Assembly: GCA_002413835.1 (NCBI GenBank)
Contig: DHXU01000009.1
Span: 227,484 to 291,483, forward strand
From: Candidatus Saccharibacteria bacterium UBA5148
Lineage (GTDB): Bacteria; Patescibacteriota; Saccharimonadia; Saccharimonadales; UBA4665
DNA: 64,000 bases
Reading direction: 5' to 3'
Below are positions 60,792-64,000 of this stretch, in pieces. Position numbers and translations under genes: made by a program. The stretch's first letter is position 1. The number at the start of each line of letters is the position of its first letter. The notes beneath the pieces were generated by a model that saw only the letters and a program-made list of their open reading frames with translations, made no database searches and was not told the DNA's origin.

Positions 60792-62593
60792 TGATAATGC
60801 ATCATACTCACCACCATGGCCGAAGCCGCAGTAACCAATCAGGCATGATATCCATATTAGTTACTATGATCATGATGATCGTCATCAGCTTGATCGTGCT
60901 CGGCTTCGCTCAGGTATCACGCCGCGAGCAGCGCCAGTCACTCGACCGGCAGCTCAGTGCCCAGGCGTTTTTTGCGGCAGAGAGCGGCGTCAACGACGTC
61001 CGTGATATTATCTCCAAACTGCCGGCCGGCACAGATATTCCCGAAAAGACTAGCTGTGACGAACAAGATGTCTATACCACCAATCCAAACATCGATCTGG
61101 CAAAGCAAGTTTCCTATACCTGTTTACTGGTGTCTGCAAGATTGAACGACATCAAAGCCGATCTGGAAGCTGATGGCGATTCCAAGACTGAGACGCTCCA
61201 ATCGGCCGGGGCTCCGATCAAGACCATGCATATCAAATGGGTACCGGCGACAGCGCCGCCACAGAGCGATGTTAATTCGAAATGTAAACCTACTGTTCCT
61301 GCCAGCGCGAATTTTGAACGCAACGTATCCTCGGGCGGCTGGAATTGTCCCTACGGTGTACTGCGCATGGATATCGTACCAACGGATTCTCTGAGCCGTA
61401 GCAACCTGACTGTCAATCAGAAGACAATGTTCATGTATCCGACCAGTGCCTTTGGTAGCGGTTCACAGGACTACAGTGCGTCGGGTGGCACGGTGCCAGC
61501 TATGAAATGCACCGCTGCGGCCGGCTGCAACATCTACATCACCAACATGCCGCCCGGCGTCTCCTCATATGCTCTCCGGCTCAACGCTATCTATGTCGGC
61601 GGTACCTTCGATATAACGGCCACAGACGCCGGTGGCACCAGCGTGGAGCTCAAGAACGCCCAGGTATTGGTAGACGCAACAGGCAAAGCCCAGGATGTGC
61701 TGCGCCGTATCCAGGTACGTCTGCCGCTCGTTCAATCAGGAAAGACACCAGATTATGCAATTGAGTCAGCCAGCTCGGTCTGTAAGCGGTTTCAAACCGA
61801 TTCAAACAACTTCCGCATCCTCGGCATAAAGGGCCAGGACGCGAATAATCCCCTCTGCCTGGCCCTGAAGATTCAGACAGTTCCGCCGCCACCGAACATC
61901 GTTGCTTGTAGCAACCGCGGCCCGAATCAGCTCGTGAATGGTAATTTTGCAAGTGGTGCAGGTGCATCGCACCTGGTGAATCAGGCTACGTATGGTTTTA
62001 CTTCCAAATTGCCGTACCGCGGACCGAATCTCTTTCCTGATGATTACGGAGTTAACGGCTCTACCGCAGAGTTCAGGGGCTGGACCGGTGGGTTCTCCAT
62101 ACAATCAAAGGCGAATTATACAAATAATGCCAATCAGTTTGTCCGCCCATTCAATGGTGACACTACGGTCAGCCCAGCTGTGCCGGCTGCAAACAATGTA
62201 TTCTATGGCAACCCCAATCAGTCTGTCAATGAACCGAAGGGCACGCTCCACGTCTATACGTACACTGGCTCGATCTGGCAGACATCCGTCACTGGTCTGA
62301 CCGGCGATACGACATACGATTTCACTGGTTATTTTGCAAACGTTCTGACGGACAAGTGGTTCCAGAACAACCCGACATCAGCCAATCCAATCATCGAATT
62401 TGTGGTTGACGGCACGGTAGTCCGTCCGAAGCAGGAAATCGGTAAGTCACAATCTAACTGGCAACGGTTGACGCTGACCTTCACGACAAAGCCTGGCCAG
62501 ACATCAGCTACTTTCAGTATCAATGATTACGGCGGCAATATACTAGGTGATGACTTCGGCATATCATCACTCGGTGTCTACGAATGTATGTAA
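60791..62593 (+). CDS. PilX-like pilus protein with C-terminal lectin-like module
   Basis: A 600-residue protein. The start (MIMHHTHHHG) is His-rich and is followed by QSGMISILVTMIMMIVISLI and AQAFFAAESGVND, the PilX N-terminal pattern (no Glu5). Residues 90-365 are beta-rich with several cysteines. Residues 375-600 look like a galactose-binding-like/CBM4-9 jelly roll: LVNGNFASG at the start, GLTGDTTYDFTGYFANV in the middle, WQRLTLTFTTKPGQ, and LGDDFGISSLGVYE at the end. This would place a carbohydrate-binding head on a minor pilin. The module call is by pattern only. Confidence 0.8.
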   Translation: MIMHHTHHHGRSRSNQSGMISILVTMIMMIVISLIVLGFAQVSRREQRQSLDRQLSAQAFFAAESGVNDVRDIISKLPAGTDIPEKTSCDEQDVYTTNPNIDLAKQVSYTCLLVSARLNDIKADLEADGDSKTETLQSAGAPIKTMHIKWVPATAPPQSDVNSKCKPTVPASANFERNVSSGGWNCPYGVLRMDIVPTDSLSRSNLTVNQKTMFMYPTSAFGSGSQDYSASGGTVPAMKCTAAAGCNIYITNMPPGVSSYALRLNAIYVGGTFDITATDAGGTSVELKNAQVLVDATGKAQDVLRRIQVRLPLVQSGKTPDYAIESASSVCKRFQTDSNNFRILGIKGQDANNPLCLALKIQTVPPPPNIVACSNRGPNQLVNGNFASGAGASHLVNQATYGFTSKLPYRGPNLFPDDYGVNGSTAEFRGWTGGFSIQSKANYTNNANQFVRPFNGDTTVSPAVPAANNVFYGNPNQSVNEPKGTLHVYTYTGSIWQTSVTGLTGDTTYDFTGYFANVLTDKWFQNNPTSANPIIEFVVDGTVVRPKQEIGKSQSNWQRLTLTFTTKPGQTSATFSINDYGGNILGDDFGISSLGVYECM

Positions 62594-62611
62594 GCGCAGA
62601 TGAGTGAGTTG

Positions 62612-63529
62612 CTAAGATGAGTGAGAGTTGTGAAACTGTTCGTGAATTTTCTTGAGGTGCGGATCGGTGACGTGCGTATAGATCTGCGTCGTGGCGATAT
62701 TGCTGTGCCCGAGCATAGCCTGGACAGAGCGTAGGTCGGCACCATTCATCAGCAGGTCGGTTGCGAAGGAATGGCGCATAGTGTGCGGCGAGACGTGTTT
62801 GGTTATACCGGCCAGCAGGGCGTAATTTGCGACAATCCGTTGAACGCTGCGGGCTGTTAAACGGTGAAAGTTGCCGCTCAGGTCAACCATTTTGCGGCCG
62901 CCGTAGCGTACGAATAACGGCCTCGTGTTGTCCTTTCGCTTGTCAATGTACTGCTGCAACCACTTAGCCGCTTCGTCACTGATGAAGATCGGCCGGTCCT
63001 TTTGCCCCTTACCGCGCACCATGAATTCCTTGCGCTTCAGGTTGATGTGGTCCTTGTCGAGCCCGACCAGCTCTGAGACGCGCAGTCCGGTGCTGAAGAG
63101 CAGCTCCAATATCGCCCGGTCTCGTAACCCGGCTTCAGTCTGCAAGTCTGGCTGGTCCATGACACGTTGTAACTCGCCTTCGTTCAAAAAGGTGACTTGC
63201 TTACGGACGGTTTTTGCCAGCTCAATTTTGTCGGATGGCAGGGCGGGGATGTCGCGCTTGGCACAGAATTTTAGGAAACTGCGCAGCGCTATCAGGTGGT
63301 AGTTCTGCGTGTTTTTCTGTAATTCATCCGAAACATTGGTACCAAGGCGGTTCAGCCACAGCCGCCACTTGCGGATCAATTCAGGATTGATGTCGCTGAT
63401 CATGATGTCACCGGCAAAGTCCGACAGCCGACTCAGATAGTGGTCGTAATTGGCGATCGTCTTCTGAGAACGGCCTTGCTCGACCTCCAGATACTCCAAA
63501 AAATCGACGATGGCTTTGTTGTAGTGCAT
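62612..63529 (-). CDS. Tyrosine recombinase, XerC/XerD type
   Basis: A 305-residue recombinase. The N-terminal SAM-like core-binding domain is at 1-85 (FLEYLEVEQGRSQKTIANYD). The catalytic domain has Arg in STGLRVSELVGLD, Lys in RGKGQKDRPIFI, the HxxR of SPHTMRHSFATDLL, His in LGHSNIATTQ and nucleophile Tyr in TQIYTHVTD. It may act alone on the chromosomal dif site, as single-Xer systems do; ftsK is in this window. ATG 63529 was chosen because a minus-strand TACAAT box ends 6 nt upstream. The longer frame to 63598 is unlikely. Confidence 0.9.
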   Translation of the reverse strand: MHYNKAIVDFLEYLEVEQGRSQKTIANYDHYLSRLSDFAGDIMISDINPELIRKWRLWLNRLGTNVSDELQKNTQNYHLIALRSFLKFCAKRDIPALPSDKIELAKTVRKQVTFLNEGELQRVMDQPDLQTEAGLRDRAILELLFSTGLRVSELVGLDKDHINLKRKEFMVRGKGQKDRPIFISDEAAKWLQQYIDKRKDNTRPLFVRYGGRKMVDLSGNFHRLTARSVQRIVANYALLAGITKHVSPHTMRHSFATDLLMNGADLRSVQAMLGHSNIATTQIYTHVTDPHLKKIHEQFHNSHSS

Positions 63530-63535
63530 ATGTTT

Positions 63536-63541
63536 ATTGTA
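63536..63541 (-). promoter_or_regulatory. -10 box for the Xer gene
   Basis: On the minus strand TACAAT ends 6 nt before the ATG at 63529; a leaderless message is predicted. Confidence 0.5.
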
Positions 63542-63589
63542 CGACACATCCGACCAAATGATAGCGGACCCTCTGCTAGTGTATGATAT

Positions 63590-63618
63590 TTGTCTCATCT
63601 ATACATTTGTGTTATAAT
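63590..63618 (+). promoter_or_regulatory. Promoter of the gene at the window end
   Basis: TTGTCT (63590-63595), 17-nt spacer, TATAAT (63613-63618), ending 9 nt before the ATG at 63628. It lies back to back with the Xer promoter. Confidence 0.7.
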
Positions 63619-63627
63619 TTAATACTA

Positions 63628-64000
63628 ATGTCTGAAACAGAATCAGTGCCAGCCGCCGAGCCTATGCCGGAATCAGAATTCTATGATTTTTTGAACGGTG
63701 TCGGTAACCATGAGGCCAAACTGCTGGTCACTACTCTGTTATTTCAATATACAAACCGCTGGTTCAGCAGAAGCGATTTATATGCCGAACTTATCGATAG
63801 GCAACAGCCCGTGGTCGGCTGGGCGATGGGTGACTCACTTCCGATTAGTTACTGCCGTGAAAGCCTTGAGCCAATCGGCGCTGTCGCCAAAGGTAGGGTC
63901 TCTAATTCTCGTGGTCAATCAGTCACAGCTTTCAGGGCCATACCGGAAAAGACGCAAACCGCTCTCGCGCTCAGTGGCGCGTTACTGGAGTGGTCGCTAG
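63628..64000 (+). CDS. Unknown protein, 5' part (possibly winged-helix)
   Basis: The frame from ATG 63628 is open to the window edge (124 codons) and runs behind a good promoter. The N-terminus is acidic (MSETESVPAAEPMPE), then helical (EFYDFLNGVGNHEAKLLV, NRWFSRSDLYAEL). The order of helices followed by a basic turn (GAVAKGRVSNSRGQ) recalls a winged-helix DNA-binding fold, but this is weak. A competing frame from 63698 ends in a stop at the window edge and lacks a promoter. Confidence 0.7.
   Translation, partial: MSETESVPAAEPMPESEFYDFLNGVGNHEAKLLVTTLLFQYTNRWFSRSDLYAELIDRQQPVVGWAMGDSLPISYCRESLEPIGAVAKGRVSNSRGQSVTAFRAIPEKTQTALALSGALLEWSL

Noticed and set aside
63698..64000. 100-codon frame at the right edge
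   Set aside because: It is out of frame with the gene that begins at 63628 behind a good promoter and stays open to the edge; its own composition (Cys, Trp and Ser runs) is non-coding in look.
1..64000. Recoded genetic code (TGA as glycine, code 25)
   Set aside because: TGA ends many complete, conserved genes (for example at 3318-3320, and the ATGA overlap between pilO and the next gene) and does not occur inside the conserved ones.
1..64000. CRISPR arrays, insertion sequences or prophage
   Set aside because: No regularly spaced repeats, transposase, inverted-repeat ends or phage structural genes were seen; the only recombinase is a Xer-type housekeeping enzyme.

Overview
The window looks like chromosome from a Candidate Phyla Radiation (Patescibacteria) bacterium, most probably a Saccharibacterium (TM7). 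This rests on compact gene spacing, a full CPR-style type IV pilus locus, many small proteins of unknown function, GH25/Fn3/cohesin surface proteins with very similar signal peptides, and a moderate G+C content. The taxonomy is inference; no rRNA is present. TGA is used as a stop (for example at 3318-3320), so this is not a code-25 lineage (SR1/Gracilibacteria). There are no recognisable tRNAs, rRNAs, insertion sequences, prophages or CRISPR arrays, and no non-coding stretch exceeds about 300 bases.

Layout. 1-5100: the 3' end of the housekeeping sigma factor, a GH25 lysozyme carrying a dockerin, a small P-loop kinase and a second sigma-70 factor. 5149-17430: DNA repair and replication genes (polA, mutM, holA) mixed with an aldo/keto reductase, a HAD hydrolase, a fused trehalose-phosphate synthase/phosphatase, a transglutaminase-like protein, rpsT and small unknown proteins. 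17613-28108: a degenerate DHH-fold protein, truB, rpsO-pnp, and a gene run of small membrane protein, GNAT, family-4-like UDG and RNase J, closed by a strong hairpin. 28272-34952: three adjacent genes for cohesin-bearing surface proteins; the first also carries five Fn3 domains and its own dockerin, while the other two have C-terminal membrane anchors. 35004-37829: ftsK, then a probable structured small RNA with a terminator. 37861-46814: an rpsF-ssb-rpsR-efp-tlyA run with several small unknown genes inserted, then a phosphoribosyltransferase, a MazG-like pyrophosphohydrolase, a Crp/Fnr regulator and ychF. 47801-62593: a type IV pilus locus (two upstream envelope proteins, pilM, N, O, a small membrane protein, pilB, pilT, pilC, pilin, pilD, two pilin-like proteins and a PilX-like protein with a lectin-like C-terminal module). 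62612-64000: a tyrosine recombinase and the start of a divergent gene.

How the parts may work together. The dockerin lysozyme and the three cohesin proteins together look like a miniature cellulosome-type surface complex aimed at peptidoglycan instead of cellulose. With the type IV pili, this would suit an epibiont that attaches to another bacterium and loosens its wall. The modules are visible in the sequence; the assembly and its purpose are inferred.

Expression. Two modes of translation initiation stand out. Many genes have a -10 box ending only 6-9 nt before the start codon and no Shine-Dalgarno, implying leaderless mRNAs (polA, mutM, holA, ftsK, rpsO, xer and others). Genes inside operons, and the pilin, carry good Shine-Dalgarno sequences. 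Several listed starts were chosen from this promoter evidence.
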